From NCBI GenBank assembly GCA_963693305.1, contig OY855906.1, positions 11,526,102-11,590,101 on the forward strand: DNA of 64,000 nucleotides, written 5' to 3'. This DNA is from Meandrina meandrites. Lineage: Eukaryota > Cnidaria > Anthozoa > Scleractinia > Meandrinidae. The notes beneath the pieces were generated by a model. That model made no database searches. It was given only the letters and a program-made list of their open reading frames with translations, and was not told where the DNA came from. This document shows, in pieces, positions 1-11,015 of this stretch (position 1 is its first letter; the number at the start of each line of letters is the position of its first letter). Made by a program: the position numbers and the translations under genes.

Positions 1-1970
1 TGAAAGAAAACAGCCCCAAGCACTCTTAACATAGAAAGTACAGCTCTTGGTCTGGCAGGTGTCGGATAAAATTCTGCAGGGTGAATTTAGCTGGAAACCA
101 TAGGCATGAAAACCTACTCGGAGTTCCGCTAACATCAGCTAAATCAAAGTTCAACAGGTCTATTCAAATTTAAAGTACCCCTAATTATACAAAATAAATT
201 GTTAGAAAGAAATGTTAAGCAAAAAGATTGAATGCGAATTTAATAGAGAACAGCAACTTCACAAAATGTCCCGAACTGCGAGAGTCTTTTAGGCCTGTCA
301 ACTCCTTTTGTGGGTGAACTGGAAAGTGATTTGTCCAAAAGAATTTGCTCTTGCTGTTGTTTCTGCACTGTCCTTTCAAAGTGTTTCGACCTCCTTCTGC
401 ACTGACAGCCCTGCCTTGAAACCATTTTCATTCACAAGAGTACCCAGTTGCCTCCATTGCTTTCCAATACATGATTGGCAGATACATGTATACAGGGATC
501 TTGAGAGCACAATAAGCTATAAAGAGAGTACAGTAAACTATAGGTAGTAGATAGAATATGAGTAGTAGATAACAATGGTGAGCCGAAAGGGCAAGCCGTT
601 GTAAATGGCCATACAAATCAGACACAAATATTTTATTCTAAATTGAATGCAAAGCATTTTTATGTGATTCGGTAGAGATCAAAAGTTAATGAATACTTAT
701 TAGCTGAACAGGAGTTTGAATCAAAAGTTAATTCTATTGTTTGATTTTTATTGGGGTTTACAGTTGTGTGTACAGTATGTGATCTGAATACTGTGCTGGG
801 ATTGGTTCGTACCCTCATGAATAGTTAATGAATTTTACAAAGAACTATAAAGAACAGTGAGTATTAGATTCTCTATGACTTCAAACTCAAATTCTGTTGT
901 TACCAGTATGCTTCACAACTGTTGTGTCAGCAAAAAAAAAACATTGCACACAATCACACATATTTTAGTCAACAATTTGTTTTGAATTTGTCAATGAAAA
1001 CCCCATGCATAAGTTATCTTTGTTATTTCGCGACGATAGCTAATCAGAGGTTATTCTAAAAATGCCTACTGTTGAGCAACCGATAAGAGCACAATCCCCA
1101 TATTCTGGAGAAACAGCAGGATACTGGAACATGATTAGAAATGGCACTGGTTTTGAACACTTCAATAAATAAATTACATTTCAGACAGTATTAATTCTAC
1201 ACCACATCATCTTAGATAGCTAGACAATGTGGTCTCCTGTTTCACCCCAGCCCCATAGCAGACAACACAACAGCCACCAAACTAATTGAATGTGGAGATG
1301 GGGCCACTATGCAGGTTTATGACAGAACTAAGTCTAAGACAGCCGAGAGGACCAATCAGGAGGTGGCCACTAAGGTGGCTGAACACCGTTTTTGCAAACA
1401 TGGCACCAATAGAGGAATGATTTATTTGCTCTATGCTTGTTCTATATGTAGCAGTTTCCTTCTTAAAATGGCATGATGTGTTGTAATTTTTGTTGCTTTT
1501 TAGAATGGAATATTGGGGGGGGGGGGGGGGAGAGGGGGGATCATTGTATCTGGAGTTGACTTAAACATAATTATCAGGAACAATTGATCCACAAATTTTT
1601 TAATAGGCCTGAGTAAAATTTCAGAAGAATCATGATTTATTAAATATTGAATCCAAGTAGTTTGGAGTTGACATATTGATATTTATAAAAAGAGTTTGTC
1701 ACTTGTTCTGTTCATTGTTGAATGAACAGTTAGCAACAAACCCTTTTTAACATCAATGTGCATCAATGTGTAGTGTTTAATTGCTTTTGTGGGAAAATCC
1801 CAGGTATCAATTGGTTAAACAAATACCTGATCTTCAAAGCAACCCCCAAGTATGAAATCAAATAGTAAGGACATATGCATTTTATTTTAGACTTGACTTC
1901 CACTGCCCTCTTTGAACAGTAGCTGATAATCCAGCCTATGAGTGAGTGCATTTAAAGCTTAGCATACTCT
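1..1970. other. Non-coding DNA upstream of or within an early HELB intron
   Basis: I see no convincing exon here. The short open frames lack coding character and have no splice context. The only notable structure is a 16-base G run at 1515-1530 followed by more G-rich sequence. Because the first recognisable HELB exon begins inside the protein, this stretch may be a HELB intron, but it could also include unrecognised divergent 5' exons. Confidence 0.5.
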
Positions 1971-2265
1971 AAGGAGGTGCGGTGGCCTAATGGTTAGTGC
2001 GCTGGATTCCGGATCGGGTGGTCCGGGTTCGAGTCCTGGCCGGGGCACTGCATTGTGTTCTTGGGCAAGATACTTTACTCTCATAGTGCCTCTCTCCACC
2101 CAGGTGTATAAATGGGTACCAGCGAATTTACTGCTGGGGGTAACCCGTGATGGACTAGCATCCCATCCAGGGGGGAGTAGCAATACTCCTAGTTACTTCA
2201 TGCTACGGAGGCTGGGATAAGCTCCGGCCTGATGCGCCACTAGGCTCATATACAGACTTTATATT
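1971..2265 (+). mobile_element. tRNA-derived SINE
   Basis: A tRNA-like head carries an internal RNA polymerase III promoter. The A box is TGGCCTAATGG at 1983-1993 and the B box is GGTTCGAGTCC at 2026-2036, spaced as in a tRNA gene. The sequence does not fold into a full tRNA cloverleaf and continues for about 200 bases into a non-tRNA body, which is the usual SINE layout. The 3' boundary is approximate, since no clear tail or target-site duplication could be fixed by eye. Confidence 0.8.
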
Positions 2266-2425
2266 CTAAGGAGAAAGTCTGTGCAACTTGATCCTGCGGC
2301 AAGTCCCCTGAAGTGTTACTAGCCGCAGTTTCTTGTCCCCTCGTGTTTTCCACCCTTAATGTTCAGGACCTGCCTCTTCAATTCAAACCGGTTTGAATTT
2401 TTTGTTTTTTAACAAAAATGGACAG

Positions 2426-2583
2426 TTTACATGAAGAGGTCCCCCGGGACTTCTTGCAGAAACTAGTTGTTGAAATTTGTCCCATTGTGCGTGTGTTCAC
2501 CACCCAGGAGGTGCCCTTGTATTTAGAGATATTTAGAGACCTCACATTAGAGGATTACTACCTTTTTTCTGAATAATGTACAT
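2426..2583 (+). other. Possible extra HELB exon with an in-frame stop (uncertain)
   Basis: An open stretch of about 50 codons (frame of the ATG at 2418) has coding-like composition. It follows a plausible acceptor (AG at 2424-2425). It ends next to a strong donor, GTAAGG at 2584, whose phase fits the next exon, which starts with two bases of a split codon at 2699. A TAA at 2574-2576 lies in this frame just before that donor, so the stretch is not usable as it stands. It may be a decayed exon, an exon with an error in the neighbouring T run, or chance. Confidence 0.3.
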
Positions 2584-2698
2584 GTAAGGATGAACTTAAA
2601 CTTGGTTTGATTTTTTTAGTGAAGAAATTTCATCAAGTAACCTTAACAACCTCTTTATAATGCTGACCACTGTTCCTTTCTCTCATTATTGTTATTAG

Positions 2699-5600
2699 CC
2701 ACAGGGAAAGCCTTTTTGGTGCCAGAGCTAACTAAGGTTGCCCATCGTTTATTTCCTCGTCACGTCAGCACACTGTTCTCTTCCACCAGTCTGGAAGTTC
2801 TGCAAGACATTGAACAGACACTTCAAAGTGAACCCTGGATTCTTGGCTTCCAAGCTGTCGTTCAGGAAAAGTTTGGCATATGGGGATGTGAAGTGAAGCT
2901 GATGGCATTTATCAACTGTGATCTTCTTGAAACTATGCCTGTTGTCCAACGTGATTCCCTGTACATTTACAATGCTTTGTGTAAATTGATCTACAAGTAT
3001 GGCGACACCTATGAGCCAGTGTGGCAGTTGCAACGTGAAAAATGGTACGACGTCCCGTTCACACCTGGAGCTTATCGTGTGACCAACTGGGAAGAAAGCT
3101 TGGCTTATCTCAGTGACATCAATGTTGCAAAGACTACTGGCAATAATTATTGCAATGGTGGATCCCACGTATTTTTGCCGCATATCCGAGGGTATGAGCA
3201 AACCATTGTTAGAAGCATTTGCAAGATAATGCAAGAGAGACCTTGGGTTGGTAGCATGGAGATAGACGAAAAGGTTGGTTAATGAAGGGTTGTCCATATT
3301 TCCAACTCTCCAAGTTATTGAACAATTTTGTATAAAGTTGCATACAGCTTAAATAAAAAATTGTTCAAAAACTTGGAAAGTTGGTCTCACTACACCTTTT
3401 AGACTGTAGACACCCGTGAGGGTAGTGTATTTGGTAACCTTAAGGCTTAAGGTTACCAAATACCTTCACGGGTGTCTCCAGTCTAATATATGTAGTGAGA
3501 CCAGATTACCTCAGATACTCTGAAGAAGGTGGTAGAGGTTATTTTCGGCCCTTTTTATGTCCCGTGAAATGTGAAATGGCTATGTTTTTCCTCGTGAATC
3601 GTGATTTCCTTAGTGGCCGTGAACCGTGATTTTCCAAAACGTTCTCTTTTATTTTAAGTGAAGCGTGAAATCACATATTTCGTGAATAGTGAAAGGACTG
3701 TTTTCCGTGAAACGTGATCTACACCCCCACGTCCCCCCCCCCCCCCCCACCCCACTTACCACCCTCTTTAAACCCAATTTTAATTGGCTGAATATCGAGT
3801 TATCCAAGGTTTGAGGTATTAAAGCCAACTTTATAATTGTTGAGTTACCCTACAGGCCTACCAGGGTGCAAAAGGCTGTCTAATAAGATATGAATTTCAT
3901 GGCAGGTTGTTATTTGTACAGTTGTAATTGTTTTGTTCCATTCCTCCATATGTGCAGGTGTTTGGTGGCGATGAAGATCAAGTCAAGGCAGCACAAGCTA
4001 TGACAACAAGTCCTGTGGTTGTGTTGTCAGGGAAGGGTGGGTGTGGAAAAACGCACGTTGTTTCTACCGTACTGTCAGGGGCACTGAAGGTGAAAAGGAG
4101 TCAGATGCCAGAAGAAGAGCAGTTAACCATGCAAGATGAATGCACTACCACTCAAAGGTGCTCTGATGACTCACAGAACGTTCCAGACTGCCCAAGTCCT
4201 GTGACTGTGGCTTCATGTTCTGCTCCAGAAACCCCCCAAAAGAAAAATACAGTATCACAGAATTCTGAGATGCCTCGGAACCAGATGGAAAGACCAGATC
4301 CCTGTGGTGATGCCGTCTTGCTAACAGCACCAACGGGCAGGGCTGCTTCCATTTTGGGAAAACGCACAGGTCTTCAGTCATACACCTTGCACTCTGTGAT
4401 CTTCAGCTACTTACGTTGGCTCAAGGAAGTAAAGAATGGCAAAAACCATTCCGCATGGAAATTTTCAGAAGTCAAGCTTCTTGTTTGTGATGAAAGCTCT
4501 CTCATATCTGTTAAACCTTTCTCCACTCTGATGAACATTCTCATGAAGAAAGCCTCACTTCAGCAGATCATTTTGCTGGGTGACAAAAACCAGCTGCCGT
4601 CCATCGAACCAGGGAACTTCCTGAGCGATGTTTATCATGCCCTGGAGTCCTACGGTTCTAGCATCACATTGAGAACCAATCACAGGGCAGAATCGCAACT
4701 CATTGTAGAAAATGCGAGCAAGATATCCCATCAAGAGATGCCGCATTTTCCCGAAGACCCACAAAAAGGGTTCATTTCCCTTTGCTGTCGGTCAAAACAA
4801 GCTAGCGATGAGGGCACATCTGATGATATGGTTGTCACACAGGTAGTGAGAGATCTGCTGGGCAACAAGATAAGTACAGTTACATTGCCAGAACCTCAGA
4901 AATCGCAATTTATTGCTTTCCGTCGAAGGGACTGCTTAAACATTAATGAACTATGTGCACAACATTACAATCAGCATTCCATCAAGACCCCCAAAGGGAA
5001 GCTAGACTTTCAAACTGGCGATAAAGTTTGTGTTCGAAAGAACATTGTCTGTTTTGATGCTTACACTGAAAAAGAGGTTAAACTTTGCAATGGCGATATC
5101 TTTTTCATAAAAGAAGTTATTGACGAAGAGGACAACCACAACAAAAAAACAACCTATTTTGCTCTGGATGATGAAGAGAGGATTGTTAAGGTTGATTTGA
5201 AGATGTTGAAGAAGGCAAAACTGTGTCATGCCTGGGCCAGAACTATCCACACCTACCAGGTACGTACATGATCTATCTATGAAATGTGGCAGGGAAGGTG
5301 GGCTGTAGTGTCCTGACCAGGCTTTTAGAACCAGGCAGGCCCCTACTTGTGAAACCTGAAAACCCCTACTGATTGGCTTAAAACGGTTTACACACTCGTA
5401 TCAAGATGGTGGAAAATACAGTACTAAACAACTTGATTAATTAACTTAAATTGTTATTATGGTTATTATAAGATAGTGCGATGAAGAGATGACTTTTCTT
5501 GACTGCTTATTGTTTTGCTTTTTTCCATTAACCATTCTGTTTGAAAGAGGTTGACACATATCAATCTTTTCTTAAAGCAAGGATCTTTACAGATCACTGG

Positions 5601-7340
5601 AAATCTTTGCAAAACGTTAACATATGGGGTCAAAATCTATTACCTCTTAATCTGAAATAAAAAGAAGCATCGGGTCACCAAAATGAGGACGTTGTTAACT
5701 GCAAGCACCTAAAGAATTATTTGATTAACTAGGTCATTTTATCGTCAGCTTCATGGGTTCGCATGTAAGGTTTTAGCCAGAAGGATGTCATCTGAGGTAT
5801 CCTATGTATGACCGTTCTGCATAAACTTACATCAAGTGTGCTTTTTTTGGACTATTCAACATGGACATCTCGCTATTATACACAGTTTCCTTGATCCCAG
5901 GGAGATCACAATTGAATACTCTCTTTAGTTAGCAATACAAACAATTTGCTCTGCCCTCTCACTAGACATGTGGCTCAACTGTATCTTAAAGTAACAGCAT
6001 GTTCAGCTGGTACAGTACATAGATGTTTGATTGTTTGATATCAATTTTCCTTTTTGTTTTTGCAGGGTTCAGAGATTGACACAGTTGTGTATGTCCTGGG
6101 AAGCCCAATTTACCAAGACTGGCATCATGTCTACACAGCTGTCACCCGCGGTGTTCGACAAGTTATAGTTGTCTATGATCCCAACCACTTGAAAAAAGTG
6201 GTGATGGAGAACAAGCCATACCAAAGGAGGACAAGTCTAAAAAAGTTTCTCATTAACGATTTAGCAAAGCCATCTGTTTCGGATGAGGCAGAAAGTGATC
6301 CAGAAACCGACCTACTTACTCCGTCGGCAAGCAATCTCACCGTCTGCCCTGGACGTGATAAAGATGATGATGATGATGTATTTCACAGACCGAGTCTTGA
6401 CAACAAAAACCCAACCTTTGGTCATCCAGTTGTCGGTGAGAGTCTTGAGGTGGCACAGTTATCTTGTAGTGCGGCTACCAGTACAACTACCACAAGCAAT
6501 TACACAACCTGGGAAGATGAGTTTAAGGACGAATGCGATGATGAAGTCCTTGCTTGGGCCTTAGAAAGCTCCCAACAGGTAAACAACACCAGTTGCCCAG
6601 ATCCACAAGGGTTAAGTTTAACACGATATGCTGATAACTACAAACCAGATGGAAATGCCATGAATGGGAGGTCGGAGTATCTGTTGGAACGTACGGATCC
6701 TCATAGTAACGCCATGACGGATAGTGATTTTCAAATTGCAAGAAGTAATTTGAACATTAAGAAGGAGAGCCGATACACAATGGAATGTGGTATGGAGGAA
6801 AGTTCTCTTTCTTCGGTGGCGCAAAACGGCAATCAGAGTACAGTGCTTTCTGGTGATTTCCTCCCGTCAAGAAATGGTGTGCGAGTTAAGATTGAGAAAC
6901 AAGAAGAAGCGGAATGTTCAAGTGGTCAGTTTTTTGGAAGTCTGTCTACCCTGGCATGTAGTGGAAGAAGCACTTTCTCTTCTACTGTTCATCAAAGCTC
7001 GCCAGTAACTAGCAGTCCCAAAACATGTTCCAGAAGGTTCTCGGAAGGTTCTGGTTTTCCAACTCCTCCACAGACCCCACCCAACGTCATTAAGTCCACA
7101 GGTTTTTCACCAAACCATCTATCCAACACCTTCCCAAGTAAGAGTGGTTCAAAAAGAACAAAATTCAGGAACTCTGGAGAGACCCCAGCTAAAAGCAAAA
7201 GAAGATCGTTTACTGCTAGATTCAACGGTACGTGTGGCCTGTGCAATAATTCAATTACCGCTTGGGTAGACGAAATAACCCACTTCGACAATGGATCAAC
7301 CAATCCTTGGGTGCATCAAAAATGTGTACAGAATAAGTGA
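2699..7340 (+). CDS. HELB: DNA helicase B (partial; three 3' coding exons)
   Basis: This is an ATP-dependent 5'-3' DNA helicase of superfamily 1 (RecD-like), acting in the nucleus in replication and repair. Exons are 2699-3273, 3958-5259 and 6066-7340. All introns are GT-AG, both internal junctions are phase 0, and the last exon ends at TGA 7338-7340. Exon 2699-3273 matches the HELB N-terminal region upstream of the helicase core (PRH, EPWxLGF-like block). Exon 3958-5259 has Walker A GKGGCGKT (4030-4053), motif Ia LLTAPTGRAAS (4318-4350), Walker B with D-E at 4489-4494, motif III GDKNQLPS (4579-4602) and motif IV TNHRAESQ. Motif V is split by the last intron (TIHTYQ/GSE), and motif VI YTAVTRG lies at 6132-6152. 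About 1,050 residues are encoded here against 1,087 for all of human HELB, so this protein is longer. The tail is S/T/P-rich with many SP/TP sites and ends in a CxxC...HxxC cluster. The 5' exons are not in view. Confidence 0.93.
3302..3383. repeat. Inverted repeat (small hairpin element)
   Basis: Arms 3302-3330 and 3355-3383 are near-perfect reverse complements (about 29 bases, three mismatches) around a 24-base loop. The element ends exactly where the next hairpin begins. Confidence 0.8.
3383..3502. mobile_element. Palindromic MITE-like element
   Basis: A nearly perfect 120-base palindrome starts GGTCTCACTACA and ends TGTAGTGAGACC. The arms are about 57 bases and the loop is almost absent. 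The size and terminal inverted repeats fit a foldback MITE. No target-site duplication could be assigned because another hairpin abuts the left end. Confidence 0.75.
3550..3720. repeat. Degenerate CGTGAA-type short tandem repeat
   Basis: Variants of CGTGAATCGTGA / CGTGAACCGTGA / CGTGAAACGTGA recur about every 25-35 bases across this piece of the intron. The units are diverged and interspersed with T-rich sequence. Confidence 0.6.
5260..6065 (+). other. HELB last intron
   Basis: The donor is GTACGT at 5260 and the acceptor is a T-rich tract ending GCAG at 6062-6065, phase 0. It divides helicase motif V. No internal element was recognised. Confidence 0.8.
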
Positions 7341-7540
7341 GATTGGTAGCCAAACTCAATTTAAGCCTTATCAAGTGATTCTACATGACGTATGATTTAA
7401 ATAATGACGTCACCAGAGTCCTTTTTCATCTCATCTCGGAAAATGTTTCGGATTTCGGATTTATTTGTTTACTTATTTTAAATGTACTTGTTCAACAAGC
7501 ACCTCAAGGCCGTTGTAAGCTTTCCAAATAAAGCTTTACC
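7341..7540 (+). other. HELB 3' UTR with polyadenylation signal
   Basis: The stop codon is followed by AT-rich sequence with a canonical AATAAA at 7527-7532, about 190 bases downstream. This is a natural end for the HELB transcript, though the cleavage site itself is not visible. Confidence 0.6.
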
Positions 7541-8298
7541 AGCGTGTGGAAGTAGTTTAAGTTGCCGCGAGTGACATCTTTTTATGAGTTTTACAGAAAC
7601 ACTGAATTTAAAGGCTGGTATCATAGGCATCATTACAACGTTAAGTTGTCTGTTTTCTTAGCAAATCGTTTCGTTGCAATAAGAATTTGAGCAGTATCGC
7701 CCCATCCAAAACATGCTGCAGTTTTTTAAAAATTTACAATTCATTTAGGACGTTTTATGTGTTAAGGTGAATTATATGGTAATGTCTTAGCAAAAAATAG
7801 AAAATGTTAAAGTTTATATATTTCTCCTATTTGAAAATCAAATGAAATTGTTATCATGTTATATATGTATCAATAATTACACTGTGGAGGATTCAGTGTA
7901 AATATCCACGAGTAAATAAAAAGAGCAATCAAATTCATATCTTAGTGCTTAATATTTTTAAAAATTATTCAGTAAACAATTTTATTTGAAACTAAAATTT
8001 TCCGATATTTTTGGCGAAATGGTAAGCACCATACAGCAATTGTCGCTTTATCGCACATTAAAGGTTCCCACAAACCCAGTTTACTGAAAGCAAAAAGCTT
8101 TTAGAAATTACTCCTAGTTTAACTAAAAAATGCCATGTTCTGAAAATGGCATTTCTTGTCAAGTCACTGTGCTCTATTCATGAAAACGAAATTCAACCAT
8201 TTCTAAACGAAAAAGGAATTACAAGGTGTTTGTTATTTCTGTATACTATTTTTTATGATCAGTTACTTAATTCTCATAACTGTAGGACTGAAATTTAT
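7541..8298. other. Intergenic DNA between HELB and the receptor array
   Basis: AT-rich sequence with no recognisable gene, RNA or repeat. It marks the switch from plus-strand HELB to the minus-strand receptor cluster. Confidence 0.5.
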
Positions 8299-9778
8299 CA
8301 TGATTCCTCCACGTTCTCTTTACAACACAGCTTCCTAACCATATTTCGTACACTATCTATAATTTCTTTTAGTAAAGCAAGGGATTGAAAAACGACGAAG
8401 AATACAGCAATACGCGGTATGCATGTTTACGTCAGACTGGCTTGTTTTACCACCAAGCCTCGCTTTCGAAGTGCAAACTTGAACGAATGAACGAATTCCC
8501 AAAGCAGCAACACTTAAAAGATAACCTTTCATTGTAAACACAGATTTTTTTATTTCTTGATATCAATGGCATTTTGATTTGTTTGGATTTGACTTTGATG
8601 GTGACTTGATTCGCAAAACTTTAAAATAGGCGAAGAAAGTAAGACCAAAACAAAGTACTCCTGCCAAAAAGAAAACACCAAGAAGTGCACGCAAGAATGA
8701 TTTATTCAAATATTACATGCACCGAGAAGCAACTGCAAAGGTGATATAGAAAATATCGACTCGGTGTCGCCATCGTTCAACGGCTGCTATTGCCATGACG
8801 ATACTATCAGAGAGTTAAAGTAGTGTGAACTATAGTTGTCATAGTGAACAAATAGATTCCATTTTGTCGTGTAGTTGACGTCAAAATGTAGTACGTGTAA
8901 GAACAAAAAAGTGGCACACGAGGCGATAGCCGAGTGTGTCACTGATGTTCTTACCACATTTTGACGTCGTCTGTGATCTATAACTGAAAAGAGTCACGGC
9001 AAAATGGAATCGAAGCTTTCAGTACACTTCAGAACTGTTTTTAAAAACTGCCACCACCGGTGAGCCAAAGTTGTTTTCATTTCACCTCTGTAGTAAGCTT
9101 TAGGTTAAGTGTTGCAATTCATGGATTTCCCCGTAGCGTCGTGACACTACTCGAACATCGGACAAACATGATATAGCTTTCGATAATTTTTCAAATCAAT
9201 CACTGTCTACTTCAAGCTTGTTTAGCCCAGATAAATATCTCGAAAGGGGAACAATATTTGGCAGACTGTTCCTCAATGTAGATTTATAATAAGCTGAGCT
9301 TTCTCTTGTTGTTTTGGCTTCAAGTTTTGAAAAACTTTGCCGAGAGGACTGACTTGGACTATGAACTCTGATCACGCGCGCGAGTGATACCACGCAGTGA
9401 CGTCATCTGTGTCTGTACTCTAATAGATGGCAGGCATCAACCAATCACAACGCGCGCAGTATCTCGGTTATTGTATAATCTGCGATAACACCAGCAATGT
9501 AGAACACCTCTCTCTTTCTTGTCAACTCTCCAATTTGGTAAACAGCAAACAATAGTTGACTTAGTAACCAATAGTTGACTTAGTAACCCAGTGCAAAAGT
9601 CTGTGAAGGCCAAACCAGCAAGAAGAACATAAGATGGAGTCCTGAGAGACGGGTTCTTCCCAACGGCCACCATAATCAGCTCCCACCACCTTAATTGGTG
9701 TTAGAAGTGATGTAAGAGTTACCTGAGAGAAAGAAACGAAAACCAGCTGCCCCGTATACGACAGGAATTAAAGGCCAT
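8299..9778 (-). pseudogene. Class A GPCR relic split by an inserted palindromic element
   Basis: This is a decayed member of the array. The part at 9460-9778 (start ATG at 9778) matches the N-terminus through TM3, including the strongly conserved TM1-TM2 block. The part at 8299-8840 matches the rest, from the ERW region through the C-terminus. Relative to intact paralogs the two parts are adjacent, and about 600 bases of unrelated sequence, including a large palindrome, lie between them. Frameshifts and stops occur throughout. A 19-base tandem duplication (9550-9568/9569-9587) lies in the TM2-TM3 region. It is not expected to encode a receptor. Confidence 0.8.
8855..9011. mobile_element. Palindromic element inside a GPCR relic
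   Basis: Arms beginning GATTCCATTTTGTCGTG and ending CACGGCAAAATGGAATC are reverse complements for most of 157 bases, with the centre near CGAGGCGATAGCCG. It is the core of the roughly 600-base insertion (about 8842-9455) that splits the receptor relic. The outer ends of the insertion are not clearly defined. Confidence 0.7.
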
Positions 9779-11015
9779 TGTCGAGCACTACTTAGGCTGC
9801 AAAACAGCGGTATTTTTTGCGAACGCTCTCGAGCGGTCTTCGAATCGAGAGGACCCAATCAGCGCTTCGCGTCCTCATTGGGATACGCGAACGTTGAGTG
9901 ATTTTAGAGGAAAAACGACTGTTTTGCAGTCTAAGCGCTACTCTGAAACCTCGAACAGCTTCACGGAAAAGGATGTGAACGGTGAATTTTGAATTTACCA
10001 CTGTTTTATGTCCCTTGCCAATTCCCTTATTCCTTATCTTCCATGGCAATTTGTTGAACACTATCATGCAATATTTAGTTCCGAAAGTGGCGTTACTATG
10101 TATTTTTTAATTCGGCGTAGATCAGTGTGCCCTCTAAAAATTTAACAAATTTTAACCAGGCACAACTTAAAGTAGTAAAAACATTACAAATAGCTGAAAA
10201 CAACTTGGGGAAGCTTTATTCATTTAATCACTGAACCTAATGTCATTGTATCTTTAATAAAAAGGGTTTCAAATTCGGGAGGGAAAAATAACCTTGTGAT
10301 CTTCCCCAATAGGAAGTCCAATTCTCTTCTTTGTTACGATGCAAATCAGTGGCAGAGAACTGGAGACTGAATAACGTAAAACAACGCTTTTTTGTTAAAA
10401 ATATGTTTCCTTACTTTCAAAAAGAAATTCATTATGATGACGAAATTGCTATTGAAAACTCATTTTAAGCACTCTCGGAAATCAGTTTGATTGCTTTGGA
10501 AGGCAGTTGGCAAAATCAATCATCAAATCTAAAAACTAAAAGCTGCATGCTATAAAATTGAGATGCAAATTTCTGCACTTCCAAGAAATGGTGAAATAAC
10601 CTTGTTTATTTATTTCGTGGGTGCCGTAAAAACGCTTTACATTGCAAACAATCTTGTAGTAACAATTTAAAATAAAAACGGTTTTGAGACAAAGCAAAGT
10701 GTACAGCAAAGCTAAATAAAATTTACAGACGTTGTATTATTTCTATTTTTTCTTACACGTCGAATGATTTTATTAATAGAAATGGCAATAGAATATTATG
10801 AAAATCAATAGAATATTATGCAAATCATTGCATTTTCTATTGCGCAAGCCAAACAACTGACCTTAATAAATTATGACAGTTTATTATAAGGTTTCTATTA
10901 TTTCTAAATCATGACAGTTTCTCTCTTTTATCACTAGCTTACGTGTGACTCGCGTTGTACTGTTTGTTTGCTTGTTTTTAAAGTATCTGAGCAAGTGTTC
11001 CAATGTTTAAACTTT
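9779..11015. other. Intergenic receptor spacer (downstream module)
   Basis: This spacer has no gene. Its right half (about 10240-11015) is the downstream module shared by most receptor units, including the block around 10590-10660. On the minus strand this carries overlapping AATAAA signals (plus-strand TTTATT at 10605-10614) about 400 bases after the stop of the gene at 11016. Confidence 0.6.
10605..10614 (-). promoter_or_regulatory. Candidate polyadenylation signals for the receptor at 11016-11963
   Basis: Two overlapping AATAAA hexamers on the minus strand lie in a block repeated downstream of other receptor genes (near 14596, 18234, 24383, 27591, 32392 and 49793). The fixed distance of about 350-420 bases past the stop codon in several units supports a shared 3' end signal. 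This has not been checked with transcripts. Confidence 0.4.

Larger units (their letters stand above)
3274..3957 (+). other. HELB intron with hairpins and low-complexity DNA
   Basis: This GT-AG intron separates exons 2699-3273 and 3958-5259. It holds two adjacent hairpin elements (3302-3383 and 3383-3502). A stretch at about 3550-3720 repeats a degenerate CGTGAA-type unit many times. A 16-base C run lies at 3733-3748. No coding sequence was seen. Confidence 0.8.

Noticed and set aside
308..625. Short ORFs on both strands as HELB 5' exons
   Set aside because: No similarity to HELB, no suitable splice sites, and composition like surrounding non-coding DNA.
1971..2060. A tRNA gene, from good A and B boxes
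   Set aside because: The flanks do not pair into an acceptor stem and the sequence continues as a SINE body.
2749..3297. 182-codon minus-strand ORF
   Set aside because: It is the antisense shadow of the HELB exon at 2699-3273, whose frame has clear protein similarity and proper splice sites.
3550..3720. A CRISPR-like array, from regularly recurring short repeats
   Set aside because: Units are diverged and spacing is irregular, the DNA is eukaryotic, and it lies inside an intron.
2699..7340. A bacterial RecD-like helicase or contaminant
   Set aside because: GT-AG introns at phase-matched positions and a HELB-specific N-terminal block show a eukaryotic nuclear gene.
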